NCBI GenBank assembly: GCA_025458005.1
Contig: JALOTG010000002.1
Coordinates: 1-42,590, forward strand
DNA from: Thiobacillaceae bacterium
GTDB taxonomy: Bacteria; Pseudomonadota; Gammaproteobacteria; Burkholderiales; Thiobacillaceae
Length of the DNA: 42,590 nucleotides
Direction of reading: 5' to 3'
Position numbers and translations under genes: made by a program. How positions within the stretch are numbered: position 1 is the first letter of the stretch; every line of letters starts with the position of its first letter. Below, one piece after another: positions 19,847-30,462 of this stretch. The notes under the pieces were generated by a model, which was not told where the DNA came from, searched no databases, and saw only the letters and a list, made by a program, of their open reading frames with translations.

Positions 19847-21304
19847 TCACTTTCGCCAGAATGCAGGGGTCAGCAGCACGAACAGGGTGAACAGTTCCAA
19901 GCGGCCGAGCAGCATGGCGAAGATGCACACCCAGATCTGGAAGTCGTTCAGCACCGCGTAGGTGGTGGCGGGGCCGACCTGGTTCAAGCCCGGCCCGGTA
20001 TTGTTGATGCTGGCGACCACCGCGGTGAAGGCGGTGATGACGTCGAGGCCGCTGGCGAGCATGACCAGGCTCAGGCTGCAGACGCTGGAGACGTACAGGA
20101 AGAAGAAGGCCAGCACCGCGAAAACGATATTGTTCGGCACCACCTCGTGCCCGACCTTGAGAGGCACTATCGCGTGGGGATGCAGCAGGCGAACCATCTC
20201 GCGCAGACCCTGGCGGAACAGCACGATGGCACGGATCATCTTGATGCCGCCCCCCGTGGAACCGGAACTGGAGGCGAAGCTGGACAGGAACAGCATCCAA
20301 AGCGGGGCGAAGATCGGCCACAGGTTGAAATCGGTGTTGGCGAAGCCGGTGCTGGTGGCGATCGAGACCGTGTTGAAGGCGGCGAAGCGCAGGGCGGTTG
20401 GGTAGTCAGGATAGGTGCCCATCAGGAACAGGTAGAGGGCGACGCCCAGGCAGCTATAGAGGGTGACCAGCCAGAAGCCCTTCGCCTCGACGTCGCGGAA
20501 ATAGGCCTTGAGGCTGCGGCCGCGGAAGGCGACGAAGTGGGTGGCGAAGTTCACCCCGGCCACCAGCATAAAGACGATGGCGATGGCCTCGATGAGGGGC
20601 GAGTTGAAGTAGCCGAAGCTCGCGTCATGCGAGGAAAAACCGCCCAAGCCCATGGTCGTGAAGGTGTGCATGACGGCGTCCGCCCAGTTCATGCCGGCCA
20701 GCCAGAAGCTGAGGCCGCAGGCCGTGGCGATGATCACGTAGACCCCCCACAGACCCTTGGCCGTCTCGGAGATGCGCGCGGTGAGCTTGACGTCCTTCAT
20801 CGGCCCAGGCGTCTCCGCCTTGTACAGCTGCATGCCGCCGACGCCCAGCAACGGCAGCACCGCCACGGCCAGCACGATCAGCCCCATGCCGCCCAGGAAG
20901 ACCAGTTCGCCGCGCCACAGGTTGATCGACACCGGCAGGTCGTCCAGCCCGGAGAGCACCGTGGAACCCGTGGTGGTGAGCCCGGAGACGGTCTCGAAAT
21001 AGGCGTCGGTGAACGACAGGTCGGGTAGGTAGAACATCAGCGGCAGCGTGGCAAACAACGCCAGGGTGGTCCAGATCAGCACGGCCAGCAGGAAGCCGTC
21101 GCGCGGCACCAACTCCCGCTTGGCGTGACGGGTAGCGAGCCAGAGCAGCAGACCGGCCGCGAAGGTGATCAGGATAGCCTCGTCATAGGCGGATTCGGCC
21201 CCGTCCCGGGTCAGGTGGGAAACCACCAGGGGGAACAGCATGGTCAGCGCGAACAGCATCAGCACCTTGCCCAGCACCGACAGGACGGGGAAGAGTCTGT
21301 GCAT
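19847..21304 (-). CDS. trkH: Trk potassium uptake system membrane subunit
   Basis: 485 aa polytopic protein with TTTGSTVLSGLDDLP, GSTGGGIKMIR and NNTGPGLNQVGPATTY selectivity-filter-like motifs. Adjacent to trkA. Confidence 0.95.
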   Translation of the reverse strand: MHRLFPVLSVLGKVLMLFALTMLFPLVVSHLTRDGAESAYDEAILITFAAGLLLWLATRHAKRELVPRDGFLLAVLIWTTLALFATLPLMFYLPDLSFTDAYFETVSGLTTTGSTVLSGLDDLPVSINLWRGELVFLGGMGLIVLAVAVLPLLGVGGMQLYKAETPGPMKDVKLTARISETAKGLWGVYVIIATACGLSFWLAGMNWADAVMHTFTTMGLGGFSSHDASFGYFNSPLIEAIAIVFMLVAGVNFATHFVAFRGRSLKAYFRDVEAKGFWLVTLYSCLGVALYLFLMGTYPDYPTALRFAAFNTVSIATSTGFANTDFNLWPIFAPLWMLFLSSFASSSGSTGGGIKMIRAIVLFRQGLREMVRLLHPHAIVPLKVGHEVVPNNIVFAVLAFFFLYVSSVCSLSLVMLASGLDVITAFTAVVASINNTGPGLNQVGPATTYAVLNDFQIWVCIFAMLLGRLELFTLFVLLTPAFWRK

Positions 21305-21316
21305 GAACGCTCGCGA

Positions 21317-22717
21317 TCAGAAGAAGCCGAAGCCCACCTGCAGCAGCCGCTCCACCTTGGGCACCATGCGCTTGTTGGGGACGAACAGGATGACGTGGTC
21401 CTCGGCCTCGATCACCGTGTCGTGGTGGGCGATGATCACCTCCTCGCCGCGCAGGATGGCGCCGATGGTGACGTCCTCCGGCAGCCCGATCTCCTCGATG
21501 CGGCGCCCGACCAGCTTGGAGGAGCGGCGGTCGCCGTGCGCCACCACCTCCATCGCCTCGGCGGCGCCGCGCCGCAGGCTGTGCACCACGGTGATGTCGC
21601 CGCGCCGGATATGGGTGAGCAGGGGTCCGAGGGTCGCCTGGGCGGGCGACAGGGCGATGTCGATCTCGCCGCCCTGCAGCAGGTCCACGTAGGCGCCGCG
21701 GTTGATCAGGGCGATGACCTTCTTGGCGCCCATGCGCTTGGCCAGCAGCGAGGACATGATGTTGTCCTCGTCGTCGTTGGTCAGGGCGCAGAACACGTCC
21801 ATGCCGGCGATGCTCTCCTGTTCCAGTAGCTCCTCGTCGGTGGCGTCGCCGACCAGCACCAGGGTGTGCCGCAGGCGCTCGGCCAGTTGCTCGGCGCGCT
21901 TCTTGTTGTGGTCCACCAGCTTGACCTCGTAGTCCTCTTCCAGGGCCTCGGCCAGGCGGCTGCCGATGTTGCCGCCGCCGGCGATCATCACCCGGCGCAC
22001 GGACTGGTCGGCGCGGTGGATCTCCTTCAGCACGGCGCGGATGTTCTCGGTGGCGGCCAGGAAGAACACCTCGTCGCCCTCCTGCACCACGGTGTTGCCG
22101 GTCGGCACGATGGAACGATCCTGGCGATAGATGGCCGCCACCCGCGCGTCGACCTTCTCCAGCTGGGGGCGTTCGCGCAGCACCAGATGCAGATGCTCGC
22201 GCAGGTAGCGCAGCTCGTGGCCGACCAGGAAGCCGCCGTGCGCCCGCACCGCCACCAGGCGGATGCGGCCGTCGGCGAAGTCCATCACCTGCAGGGCCTC
22301 GGGATAGTCGATGAGGCGGCGCAGATAGGCGGTGATCTCCTGCTCCGGGCTGATGGTGTAGTCCACCGCCAGGTGCTCGGGCCCGAACAGCTCGGGGTGC
22401 CGCATGTAGTCAGCGGAGCGGATGCGGGCGATCTTGGTGGGGATGTTGAACAGGGTGGCGGCCAGCTTGCAGGCCACCATGTTGGTCTCGTCGGACAGGG
22501 TGACGGCCACCAGCATGTCGGCGTCCTGGGCGCCGGCCGCCCGCAGCACCGAGGGCTGCGAGCCATGCCCGAGGACGGTGCGCAGGTCGAAGCGGTCCTG
22601 CAGGGTGGCGAGCTTGGCCGCGTCGACATCCACCACGGTGATGTCGTTGGCCTCAGAGACCAGGCTGGCGGCCAGGTTGGAGCCGACCTGGCCGGCGCCG
22701 AGGATGATGATCTTCAT
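21317..22717 (-). CDS. trkA: Trk system potassium transport NAD-binding protein
   Basis: MKIIILGAGQVGSNLAASLVSEANDITVVDVD...RVMIAGGGNIGSRLAEALEEDYEVKLVDHNKKRAEQLAE: two Rossmann (RCK_N) domains. Confidence 0.96.
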   Translation of the reverse strand: MKIIILGAGQVGSNLAASLVSEANDITVVDVDAAKLATLQDRFDLRTVLGHGSQPSVLRAAGAQDADMLVAVTLSDETNMVACKLAATLFNIPTKIARIRSADYMRHPELFGPEHLAVDYTISPEQEITAYLRRLIDYPEALQVMDFADGRIRLVAVRAHGGFLVGHELRYLREHLHLVLRERPQLEKVDARVAAIYRQDRSIVPTGNTVVQEGDEVFFLAATENIRAVLKEIHRADQSVRRVMIAGGGNIGSRLAEALEEDYEVKLVDHNKKRAEQLAERLRHTLVLVGDATDEELLEQESIAGMDVFCALTNDDEDNIMSSLLAKRMGAKKVIALINRGAYVDLLQGGEIDIALSPAQATLGPLLTHIRRGDITVVHSLRRGAAEAMEVVAHGDRRSSKLVGRRIEEIGLPEDVTIGAILRGEEVIIAHHDTVIEAEDHVILFVPNKRMVPKVERLLQVGFGFF

Positions 22718-22813
22718 GTGTCGAGGGCCGAGCGGGCAGGGGCGCGGTGGAGGGAGCGGGGCGGGGCAGGCGGCCCGCGTCGCGTCGCGCGGCGAAGGCC
22801 CTGCGCCGACCTG

Positions 22814-24070
22814 TCAGTCATTCGTGCGATGGGGCAATTCTATGCCCAGGGACTTCAGCTTGCGATAGAAGGCGGTGCGTTCCATGCCGGCCCGGGTGGC
22901 GGCCTTGCTCACCGCCCAGCCGCACGCCTCGAGCAGGGCGACCAGGTAGGTGCGCTCGAATTCGTCGCGCGCGTCCTTGAGCGGCATGTCGATGCGCAGG
23001 CCCATGGCCACCGGGGTGTCGTGCTCGGACACGCCGAGCATGGCGTTGACGTCCGCCGCCTCGATCACCTCGCCGTCCGCCGCCACGGCCAGACTGCTCA
23101 CCACGTTGCGCAATTCGTCCAGGTTGCCCGGCCACGCATGCGCGCCCAGGACCCGCAGCGCCTCGGCGGAAAAGCGCCGCGGCGTGCCGCCGTGCTGCTC
23201 CGCGACCTGGGCCAGCACCCGGTTCGCCAGGATGGGGATGTCCTCGGCGTGCTCGCGCAAGGGGGGCACGCGCACCGCCACCCGGGCCAGGGCGTTGTAG
23301 AGGTCGCGCGAGTAGCCGCCCTGGGCGGCCTTCTCCGCCAGGTTCACCGAACTGGCGCAGACCACCCGGGCGGCATACTCCGACCGCCTGGCCAGGATCA
23401 TCTGCAGGCCGCGCTGCTGGAAGGGCGTGAGGTTGCCCACCTCGGGGATGAACAGCAGGCCGCCCTTGGCCTCGGCGAGCAGTTCCAGCGGCCTGTCCGC
23501 CAGCCGGTTGAGGTCAGCGGCCACCACCCAGGGGGTCTTGGGCTGGCGCAGGAACTGGGCGCACTCCTCGGCGCCGGCGCCGGGCTCGGCGGACAGCAGG
23601 ATGGGGCCCTCGCTGGCCGCGGCATGCCTGAGCTTGTTGAGCATCAACTGCACCGCCTCGCCCTCGCCAAGTGCCGCCAGATTCGCGGGCAGTTCGGCGG
23701 GCTTGGGCGCCTGGCGCAGGGCGCGCTCGACGGTCTCCAGCAACCGCTTGTAGGGGACCGGCTTCTCCAGGAAATCGAAGGCGCCCAGTCGAGTGGCCTC
23801 GACGGCGGTATGCACCGTGCCGTGGCCGGACATCATCACCACCGGCATGCCGGCCTGGCCGGTGCTGACCCATTCCTTGAGCAGGCTGATGCCGTCCAGG
23901 TCGGGCATCCAGATGTCCAGCAGCACGAGATCGGGCTGACGTTCGAGCATGGCCTGGCGGGCGGTCTCGCCGTTCTCGGCGAGACGCACCTCGTAGCCTT
24001 CCTCTTCCAGTATCTCCTGGACCAGGGTACGGATACCCGGTTCGTCATCCACCACCAGGATTTCACTCAT
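22814..24070 (-). CDS. NtrX-like response regulator with a degenerate AAA+ domain and a Fis-type C-terminus
   Basis: Receiver domain MSEILVVDDEPGIRTLVQEILEEEGYEV...LVLLDIWMPDLDG...PVVMMSGHG...FLEKP. NtrC-family remnants GGLLFIPEVGNL...VRVPPLREHAEDIPIL...AWPGNLDELRNVV. HTH AVSKAATRAGMERTAFYRKLKSLGI. Confidence 0.92.
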   Translation of the reverse strand: MSEILVVDDEPGIRTLVQEILEEEGYEVRLAENGETARQAMLERQPDLVLLDIWMPDLDGISLLKEWVSTGQAGMPVVMMSGHGTVHTAVEATRLGAFDFLEKPVPYKRLLETVERALRQAPKPAELPANLAALGEGEAVQLMLNKLRHAAASEGPILLSAEPGAGAEECAQFLRQPKTPWVVAADLNRLADRPLELLAEAKGGLLFIPEVGNLTPFQQRGLQMILARRSEYAARVVCASSVNLAEKAAQGGYSRDLYNALARVAVRVPPLREHAEDIPILANRVLAQVAEQHGGTPRRFSAEALRVLGAHAWPGNLDELRNVVSSLAVAADGEVIEAADVNAMLGVSEHDTPVAMGLRIDMPLKDARDEFERTYLVALLEACGWAVSKAATRAGMERTAFYRKLKSLGIELPHRTND

Positions 24071-26192
24071 GGTTCGACTCCAGTACGGGCAGGGTCACGC
24101 ACACCTGGGCGCCGCCGCCCTCCAAATTACGCACCTCGATCACGCCATGGTGCTCTTCAACGATCTTTCTCACCACCGCCAGACCCAGGCCGGTACCCTT
24201 GGCCTTGGTGGTGGCGTAGGGCTCGAACAACCGGCTGAACAGCTGCTCCGGGAAGCCCGGCCCGTTGTCGGTCACGCATAACTCGACGCCGTCTTCCGCC
24301 AGGCGGGTGGCGACGCGCAGGAGGGGATTCTCCACCTCCGCGAGGGCCTCGTCAGCGTTCTTGAGCAGATTGTGCAGCACCTGGCGCAGCAGGGCCGCGT
24401 CGCCCGCCACCGGCGGCAGGCCCTCGCTCAGCGCCAGGCTGAGATGGGTATGGCTTTCGTACAGCACGGCCACCTCGTTGATCAGGTCGTTCAGGTCCAG
24501 TCGCTCGATGCGCGGCGCGGGTAGTTTCGCATACTGGGAGAAGGCATCCACCAATCCCTTGAGGGCCGCCACCTGGTTGATGATGGTGTCGGTGGAGCGC
24601 ACCAGGGTGGCGCGCGAGGCGTTGTCCAGCCGATCGGCGAGCTTCACCTGCAGGCGCTCGGCGGACAGCTGGATGGGGGTGAGTGGATTCTTGATCTCGT
24701 GAGCCAGGCGGCGGGCCACCTCGCCCCAGGCCGCGTCGCGCTGGGCCTGCACCAGACGGGTGATGTCGTCGATGACCAGGGCGTAATCGGGCGTGGCGTG
24801 GGCGGTGAGCGGCGCCCCGCGCATGATCAGGGCGCGCACGCCCTCGCCGCGGACATATTCCCATTGCCCCTGCCAGCTGCTGGTGGCGGCGCGCTGGAAG
24901 TGTTCCCGGATGACCATCGCCAGGTGATGCAACGGACTGCCAGGGTCCCCCCAGCGGTCCAGGGGCCGCCCCTCCAGGCTGGCGCGTTCCACGCCCAGGA
25001 TGGCGGCGGCGGCGGGATTGACGATGCGCGCCACCAGCTGCTCGTCCAGGGTCACCACGCCGGTGGTCAGTCGGGCCAGCACCCCCTCCAGGTAGGCCTT
25101 GGCCTCCTGCAGCCGGTCCTGGTGCTCCTGGGCGGCCGTGTGCGCCTCGGCCAACTGCTGGGTCATGCGGTTGAAGGACTGGGTGAGCATGCCCAGCTCG
25201 TCGCGGCTGGACACGGTGTGCACCTGGCTGAAATCGCCGCGCGCCACCGCCCGGGTGCCGCGGGCCAGGGCGCGCAGCGGCGCGGCCAGCCGCTGGGAGA
25301 GCAGGAAGCCCAGCGAGATGGCGGTGAACAGGGCGATCGCCAGGGCCAGCGTCAACGACAGGCCGTACAGTCGCTTCAGCCCCAGGCGGGAGACCGCCAG
25401 TTCCTGGTATTCGGCGCGCGCCTGCTCCACCTGCAGGGCGGCCAGGGCCATGTTGGCGGGCACCGGCTGGGTCACCTGCAGCACGCGCAGGGGATCGGAG
25501 AAGGAGACCACGTTGACCGGCGCCGCCACCCGCACGCTCAGGCCGTGGCTGGCGGGGCTCGCCTCCACCCGCGACCAGGGCTGCTGCAGGCGCACCTGCC
25601 AGAGGGCCCCCTGGTCCAGGGAGGGGGGCATGAAGCCACCCTTGTCCGCCGAGGCGAAGCCGAGCAGGCGGCCGTCCATGCCGAACAGGGCCAGCTCCTG
25701 GACCCCGGCCGTCTCGCGCAGTTCGTTCAGGTCGTCCAGCTGCTCCGCGGCGGGCAGGTCCGAGAGGCGCTGGGAGAGCCCCTCCGCCTTCTTGACGAGG
25801 TCCCGCTCCAGGTACTCCAGGGCCGACTGGCCCAGGGACAGGCCCCCCTCCAGGGCCTTTTCCAGCCGCACGTCGAACCAGGACTCGATGGACTTGATGA
25901 TGAACTGCACCGACACGGCGTAGACCACCAGCCCCGGCACCAGGGCCATCAGCACGAACAGGCGGGTCAGGCGCGCGGTGAGCTTGGCGCCGAACAACCC
26001 GGCGCGGATGCGCCGGCGCAGGACGTAGACCTGGTAGACGATGAGCAGCGCCAGGGCCACCACGGCCACCGCGTTCATGCCCAGCAGGAGGGGGAAATTC
26101 TCCGCGAACAGGGCGGTGTCCGCGGCGGCCACCGAGAGCAGGGCGATCAGCGATCCGCCCACGATCACGCCGCCGACGATCAGATAGATCAT
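24063..26192 (-). CDS. NtrY-like sensor histidine kinase
   Basis: N-terminal TM segments, HAMP, PAS-like region, HisKA ARRLAHEIKNPLTPIQLSAERLQVKL, HATPase CVTDNGPGFPEQLFSRLFEPYATTKAKGTGLGLAVVRKIVEEHHG. 8-bp overlap with the response regulator gene. Confidence 0.95.
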   Translation of the reverse strand: MIYLIVGGVIVGGSLIALLSVAAADTALFAENFPLLLGMNAVAVVALALLIVYQVYVLRRRIRAGLFGAKLTARLTRLFVLMALVPGLVVYAVSVQFIIKSIESWFDVRLEKALEGGLSLGQSALEYLERDLVKKAEGLSQRLSDLPAAEQLDDLNELRETAGVQELALFGMDGRLLGFASADKGGFMPPSLDQGALWQVRLQQPWSRVEASPASHGLSVRVAAPVNVVSFSDPLRVLQVTQPVPANMALAALQVEQARAEYQELAVSRLGLKRLYGLSLTLALAIALFTAISLGFLLSQRLAAPLRALARGTRAVARGDFSQVHTVSSRDELGMLTQSFNRMTQQLAEAHTAAQEHQDRLQEAKAYLEGVLARLTTGVVTLDEQLVARIVNPAAAAILGVERASLEGRPLDRWGDPGSPLHHLAMVIREHFQRAATSSWQGQWEYVRGEGVRALIMRGAPLTAHATPDYALVIDDITRLVQAQRDAAWGEVARRLAHEIKNPLTPIQLSAERLQVKLADRLDNASRATLVRSTDTIINQVAALKGLVDAFSQYAKLPAPRIERLDLNDLINEVAVLYESHTHLSLALSEGLPPVAGDAALLRQVLHNLLKNADEALAEVENPLLRVATRLAEDGVELCVTDNGPGFPEQLFSRLFEPYATTKAKGTGLGLAVVRKIVEEHHGVIEVRNLEGGGAQVCVTLPVLESNHE

Positions 26193-26226
26193 CGGCGCGG
26201 TCGCCCGATCCGACCGATGGCCAAGG

Positions 26227-26793
26227 TCACGGCTGGAAGGTCCATTCCCGCCAGCCGCTGTCCAGCTGCCAGCGCTGCGAGGCCACGGCGTTCACCTGCA
26301 GCGGCTTGGGCAACTGGGAGGTGTCCAGGTACATGCGCACGGCCAGGTCGTAGCTGTGCCTGCGCCGGACCTGGGACTGGTGCAGGACGGCCCAGTCGCT
26401 GAAGTCGCCGGCGAAGTCCAGGGCGTCGTCGAGACTGGTATGGGTGGCGCTGACCCCGCCGACCGTCACGTAGTACTGGCGCAGCAGGGCGTTGTAGGAC
26501 ACCCGGATGACGCGGGACAGCTCGGCGATGTCCTCGGCGAACCAGTAGCTGCGTGGCCGCGTGGCTTCGAATTCCTGCACGAAGGTGAGCTGCACGCCGC
26601 GCCTGAGGGCGTCCTCCAGGGTACGCGAGAGGTGGATCCGGAATCCGCCCGACAGCTGCCAGATCTCGCCGCGCTGCTCGATCTCCACCGCCAGCAGCTG
26701 GATGCCCTCCGCGCCGGCCGTCCGCGGCAGGCCGAGGGCGACGGCGCAGGCCACGGCGGCGCGGAGAAAATCACGTCTTGACCAGGCGGGCAT
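26227..26793 (-). CDS. DUF4390 domain protein
   Basis: Signal peptide followed by IQLLAVEIEQRGEIWQLSGGFRIHLSRTLEDALRRGVQLTFVQEFEATRPRSYWFAEDIAELSRVIRVSYNALLRQYYVT. Lies between rsmB and ntrY. Confidence 0.85.
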   Translation of the reverse strand: MPAWSRRDFLRAAVACAVALGLPRTAGAEGIQLLAVEIEQRGEIWQLSGGFRIHLSRTLEDALRRGVQLTFVQEFEATRPRSYWFAEDIAELSRVIRVSYNALLRQYYVTVGGVSATHTSLDDALDFAGDFSDWAVLHQSQVRRRHSYDLAVRMYLDTSQLPKPLQVNAVASQRWQLDSGWREWTFQP

Positions 26794-27988
26794 AGAAGAA
26801 TCCGTCGTGAAGTTCGTTCGGCAGCAATTGGCCGGCTCGACCGCCGGGCAGGTCCAGGGGCTCTTCCACGGCTTCCGGGTGGCGCGCGAGGAAGGTGGTT
26901 ATCCGGTCCCGATTCTCTTCCCGGAACAGGCTGCAGGTGGCGTAGAGCAATTTACCACCCACGCCGAGCAATGGCCAAAGGGCCTCCAGCAATTCGGCCT
27001 GCCGCGCGGCCAGGGCTGTTGCATCCCCGGAACGCTTGAGCCACTTGCCGCCGGGATGGCGGCGCACCACGCCGGAGGCGCTGCAGGGGGCGTCGAGCAG
27101 GATGCGGTCGTAGGGCAGGCCGTCCCACCAGTCCCGTGGCCGCGCGGCATCGCCGGCCAGGATCGGCGCCACGAGGCCCAGTCGGGCAAGGTTGTCCTTC
27201 ACCCGCCCGAGGCGCCCGGCGTCCGCGTCCAGGGCGGTGAGCCGCAGGCCCCACGCCTCCAGCAGATGCCCCGTCTTGCCGCCCGGCGCGGCGCAGGCGT
27301 CCAGGACGCGCATGCCCTCCGCGCATTCCAGGAGGGGCGCCGCGTACTGGGCGCCGAGGTCCTGCACCGAGACCAGCCCCTCGGCAAAGCCGGGCAGGTC
27401 CGCGACGCTGACCGGGCGGGCGAGGGTGAGCGCCCACTCACCGGTCTGTTCCGCTTCCATCCCGGCCTGGCCGAGGCGGTCGCGATACCCGGCGAGGCTC
27501 GCGCGGCGCCGGTTGACGCGCAGGGTCATGGGGGGATGGCCGTTGCAGGCCTCGAGGATGACCTGCCAATGCTCGGGATATTGGTCGCGCAGCCGGTCGA
27601 TCCACCAGCCCGGGTGGTTCCAGCGCGCCACCGGGTCTTTCCGGGCGGCCTCCAGCAGCGCCTCGCGCCGTCGCTGGAAGTTGCGCAGCACGGCGTTGAC
27701 CAGGCCGCGGGCGCGGGCCGGGGCGGCGGCCACGGTCTCGTTGACCACGGCATAGGCCGGCGTCTCGCCCGCCAGCAGCTCTTGGAGGCCGACCAGCAGC
27801 AGGTATCTGAGGGGCGGATCACTCAGGGGGCGATCGAGCAGGGCGTCCAGCAACGCCCGCAGCAGGCCGTACTGGCGCAGGACGCCATAGCTCAGGTCCA
27901 TCACGGCGGCGCGCGTTCGCCCGGCCAGCCGCAGCGATTCCAGGGCTCGGTCAAGGCTGCGGCGCTCCTCGATGACCGCGCCCACCAC
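26771..27988 (-). CDS. rsmB: 16S rRNA (cytosine967-C5)-methyltransferase RsmB/Sun; the true start may lie upstream of the GTG at 27988
   Basis: VLDACAAPGGKTGHLLEAW...YDRILLDAPCSASGVVRRHPGGKWLKR...LLYATCSLFREEN. The reading frame remains open upstream into the end of htpX. Confidence 0.93.
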   Translation of the reverse strand: MVGAVIEERRSLDRALESLRLAGRTRAAVMDLSYGVLRQYGLLRALLDALLDRPLSDPPLRYLLLVGLQELLAGETPAYAVVNETVAAAPARARGLVNAVLRNFQRRREALLEAARKDPVARWNHPGWWIDRLRDQYPEHWQVILEACNGHPPMTLRVNRRRASLAGYRDRLGQAGMEAEQTGEWALTLARPVSVADLPGFAEGLVSVQDLGAQYAAPLLECAEGMRVLDACAAPGGKTGHLLEAWGLRLTALDADAGRLGRVKDNLARLGLVAPILAGDAARPRDWWDGLPYDRILLDAPCSASGVVRRHPGGKWLKRSGDATALAARQAELLEALWPLLGVGGKLLYATCSLFREENRDRITTFLARHPEAVEEPLDLPGGRAGQLLPNELHDGFFYARLVKT

Positions 27989-28052
27989 CCGGCCGGCCAG
28001 GCGGCGGATGTTGCCGTCGGCCGTGCCCGCCGGGGGTGCGTCTCGCTCCAGT

Positions 28053-28904
28053 TCAGACCCCGCGCCGGGCCAGTTCCAGGAGGCGGCGGACGCGCTCCTC
28101 GGTGGCCGGATGGGTGCGGAACAGGCCGGCCAGGTCGCCCCCCGACAGGGGGTTGATGATCATCATCTGGGCGGTCTCCGGGTGTCGCTCCGCAGGGTCC
28201 AGGGGCAGTCCGCGGGCATGGGCCTCGATCTTGCGCAGGGCGCTGGCGAGGGCCTCGGGGTCGCCGGAGATCTGCGCGCCGCCCCGGTCGGCGCCGTATT
28301 CCCGCGCCCGGGAGATGGCCATCTGGATGAGCATGGCCGCCAGGGGGGCGAGGATCAGGATGATGAGCCGCGCCACCGGGTGCGTCCCGCCCTCGCGGCT
28401 GCCGCCGCCGAACAGCATGCCGAACTGGGCAAGCGACGAAATCGCCCCGGCCACCGTGGCGGACAGGGTGGAGATGAGGGTGTCGCGGTGCTTCACGTGG
28501 GCCAGCTCGTGCGCCATCACCCCGCGCAGCTCCCGCGCGCTGAGCATCCTCAGGATGCCGGTGGTGGCGGCCACCGCGGCATGCTCGGGATCGCGGCCGG
28601 TGGCGAAGGCGTTGGGCTGGTCCTGGTCGATGAGGTAGACGCGCGGCATGGGCAGTCCGGCGCGCCGGGCGAGCTCCGCCACCAGGGCGTGGAACTCGCC
28701 GCCGGACCGGGCGTCGACCTCGCGGGCCTGGTACAGGCGCAGGACCATGCGATCGGAATTCCAGTAGGCGAACAGGTTCAGGGCGCCGCCGATCAGCAGG
28801 GCGACGAGCATGCCCCAGGCGCCGCCGATGGCCATGCCCACGGCGCCGAACAGGGCGACGATGGCGGCCATCAGGAGGGTGGTCTTGAGCCAGTTGCTCA
28901 GCAC
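28053..28904 (-). CDS. htpX: Zinc metalloprotease HtpX
   Basis: [23 protein letters not shown]...[57 protein letters not shown]; HExxH present. Confidence 0.97.
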   Translation of the reverse strand: MLSNWLKTTLLMAAIVALFGAVGMAIGGAWGMLVALLIGGALNLFAYWNSDRMVLRLYQAREVDARSGGEFHALVAELARRAGLPMPRVYLIDQDQPNAFATGRDPEHAAVAATTGILRMLSARELRGVMAHELAHVKHRDTLISTLSATVAGAISSLAQFGMLFGGGSREGGTHPVARLIILILAPLAAMLIQMAISRAREYGADRGGAQISGDPEALASALRKIEAHARGLPLDPAERHPETAQMMIINPLSGGDLAGLFRTHPATEERVRRLLELARRGV

Positions 28905-28961
28905 GCCGTGCTCATCTCCATGCAGCGAATCGGGGCATTAGATAACGCACCGGCCGCGAAT

Positions 28962-29894
28962 TCAACGCGCTTCGCCCAGCCGCTGGCCGGGCCGCAGGTC
29001 CTGGCCGGCCAGGAAGGCGGCGGCCTCCAGGCGCCGGCCGCCGGCCCGCTGCAGCTCCAGCAGGACCAGGGCCGCGTCGCCGCAGGCCACCGTGATGCCC
29101 GCCGGACCGACCGCCAGCACGCTGCCCGGTTCGCCCCGGCCGGCGACGGGACGGGCGCGCCAGACCTTGAGCGGCTCCCCGGCCAGTTCGGTCCAGGCGC
29201 CGGGGAAGGGGTTGAAGGCCCGCGCCTGCCGGTCGATCTCCGCCGCCGACCGGCGCCAGTCGATGCGCGCGTCCGCCTTGCCGATCTTGGCCGCGTAGGT
29301 GGCGAGGCGCTCGTCCTGAGGCGCGGCCGCGACCTCGCCGGCCGCCAGCCGGGGCAGCCAGGCGACGATCTCGCGGGCACCCAGCTCGGCCAGCCGGTCG
29401 TGCAGGCTGCCGGCCGTCTCGTCGGCGGCGATGGCCAGCGGCGCGCGGGCGAGAATGGGACCGGTGTCGAGGCCCGCCTCCATGCGCATCAGGGTGATGC
29501 CGGTCTCGGCGTCGCCCGCCTCGATGGCCCGCTGGATCGGCGCGGCGCCCCGCCAGCGGGGCAGCAGGGAGGCGTGGATGTTGACGCAGCCCAGGCGCGC
29601 GATGTCCAGCACGGCCTGGGGCAGGATGATGCCGTAGGCCGCCACCACCATCACCTCCGGCGCGGCCTCGACGATGGGCCGGCGCGCCGCCTCGTCCTTC
29701 AGGCGCTCCGGCTGGCTGACCGGCAGGCCGTGCTTCAGGGCGACGGCCTTGACCGGGCTGGCCTGGAGCTTCATGCCGCGACCGGCCGGCCGGTCGGGCT
29801 GGGTGAGCACCAGGGCGATGTCATGACCCGCCGCGATCAGCGCCCGGAGGGCCAGGGCGGCGAATTCGGGGGTGCCGGCGAAGACGATGCGCAT
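28962..29894 (-). CDS. fmt: Methionyl-tRNA formyltransferase
   Basis: [49 protein letters not shown]...[44 protein letters not shown]. Confidence 0.97.
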   Translation of the reverse strand: MRIVFAGTPEFAALALRALIAAGHDIALVLTQPDRPAGRGMKLQASPVKAVALKHGLPVSQPERLKDEAARRPIVEAAPEVMVVAAYGIILPQAVLDIARLGCVNIHASLLPRWRGAAPIQRAIEAGDAETGITLMRMEAGLDTGPILARAPLAIAADETAGSLHDRLAELGAREIVAWLPRLAAGEVAAAPQDERLATYAAKIGKADARIDWRRSAAEIDRQARAFNPFPGAWTELAGEPLKVWRARPVAGRGEPGSVLAVGPAGITVACGDAALVLLELQRAGGRRLEAAAFLAGQDLRPGQRLGEAR

Positions 29895-29958
29895 GGAGGG
29901 GTGAGGGGTGAGGGGTCAAAGGTGAGGGGGGTTCTCCTCAAGCCTGACGCCTCGCGAT

Positions 29959-30462
29959 CTACATCGTTTCCCGCTGCTGCTTCTTCAGCTTGTTGCGGAT
30001 GCGCTCCTGCTTGAGGCGCGACAGGTATTCGACGAACACCTTGCCGTCCAGGTGGTCGATCTCGTGCTGGACGCAGACCCCCAACAGGCCGTCGGCCTCC
30101 AGTTCGAACGGCTCGCCCTGGAGGTTCAGCGCCCGCACGCGGATGCGCTCGGCGCGCTGGACCTTGTCGTAGATGCCCGGCACCGACAGGCAGCCTTCCT
30201 CGCCGACCGCCTCGCCCTCCCTGGCGACGATCTCCGGGTTGATGAACACTCTGAGGTCGTCCCGCTTCTCGCTCACGTCCACCAAGATCATGCGGATGTG
30301 CCGGTCCACCTGGGTGGCGGCCAGGCCGATGCCCGGCGCGGCGTACATGGTCTCGGCCATGTCGGCGGCCAATTGACGGATGCCGTCGTCGACCCGCTCG
30401 ACGGGCTTGGCCACGGTATGCAGACGCTTGTCCGGATAGTGCAGTATCTTCAGCAATGCCAT
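29959..30462 (-). CDS. def: Peptide deformylase
   Basis: [53 protein letters not shown]...[12 protein letters not shown]...[22 protein letters not shown]. Confidence 0.97.
   Translation of the reverse strand: MALLKILHYPDKRLHTVAKPVERVDDGIRQLAADMAETMYAAPGIGLAATQVDRHIRMILVDVSEKRDDLRVFINPEIVAREGEAVGEEGCLSVPGIYDKVQRAERIRVRALNLQGEPFELEADGLLGVCVQHEIDHLDGKVFVEYLSRLKQERIRNKLKKQQRETM

Noticed and set aside
21866-24238. 790-aa plus-strand ORF over trkA/ntrX
   Set aside because: Antisense to recognised genes and H/G/Q/V-rich without domains.
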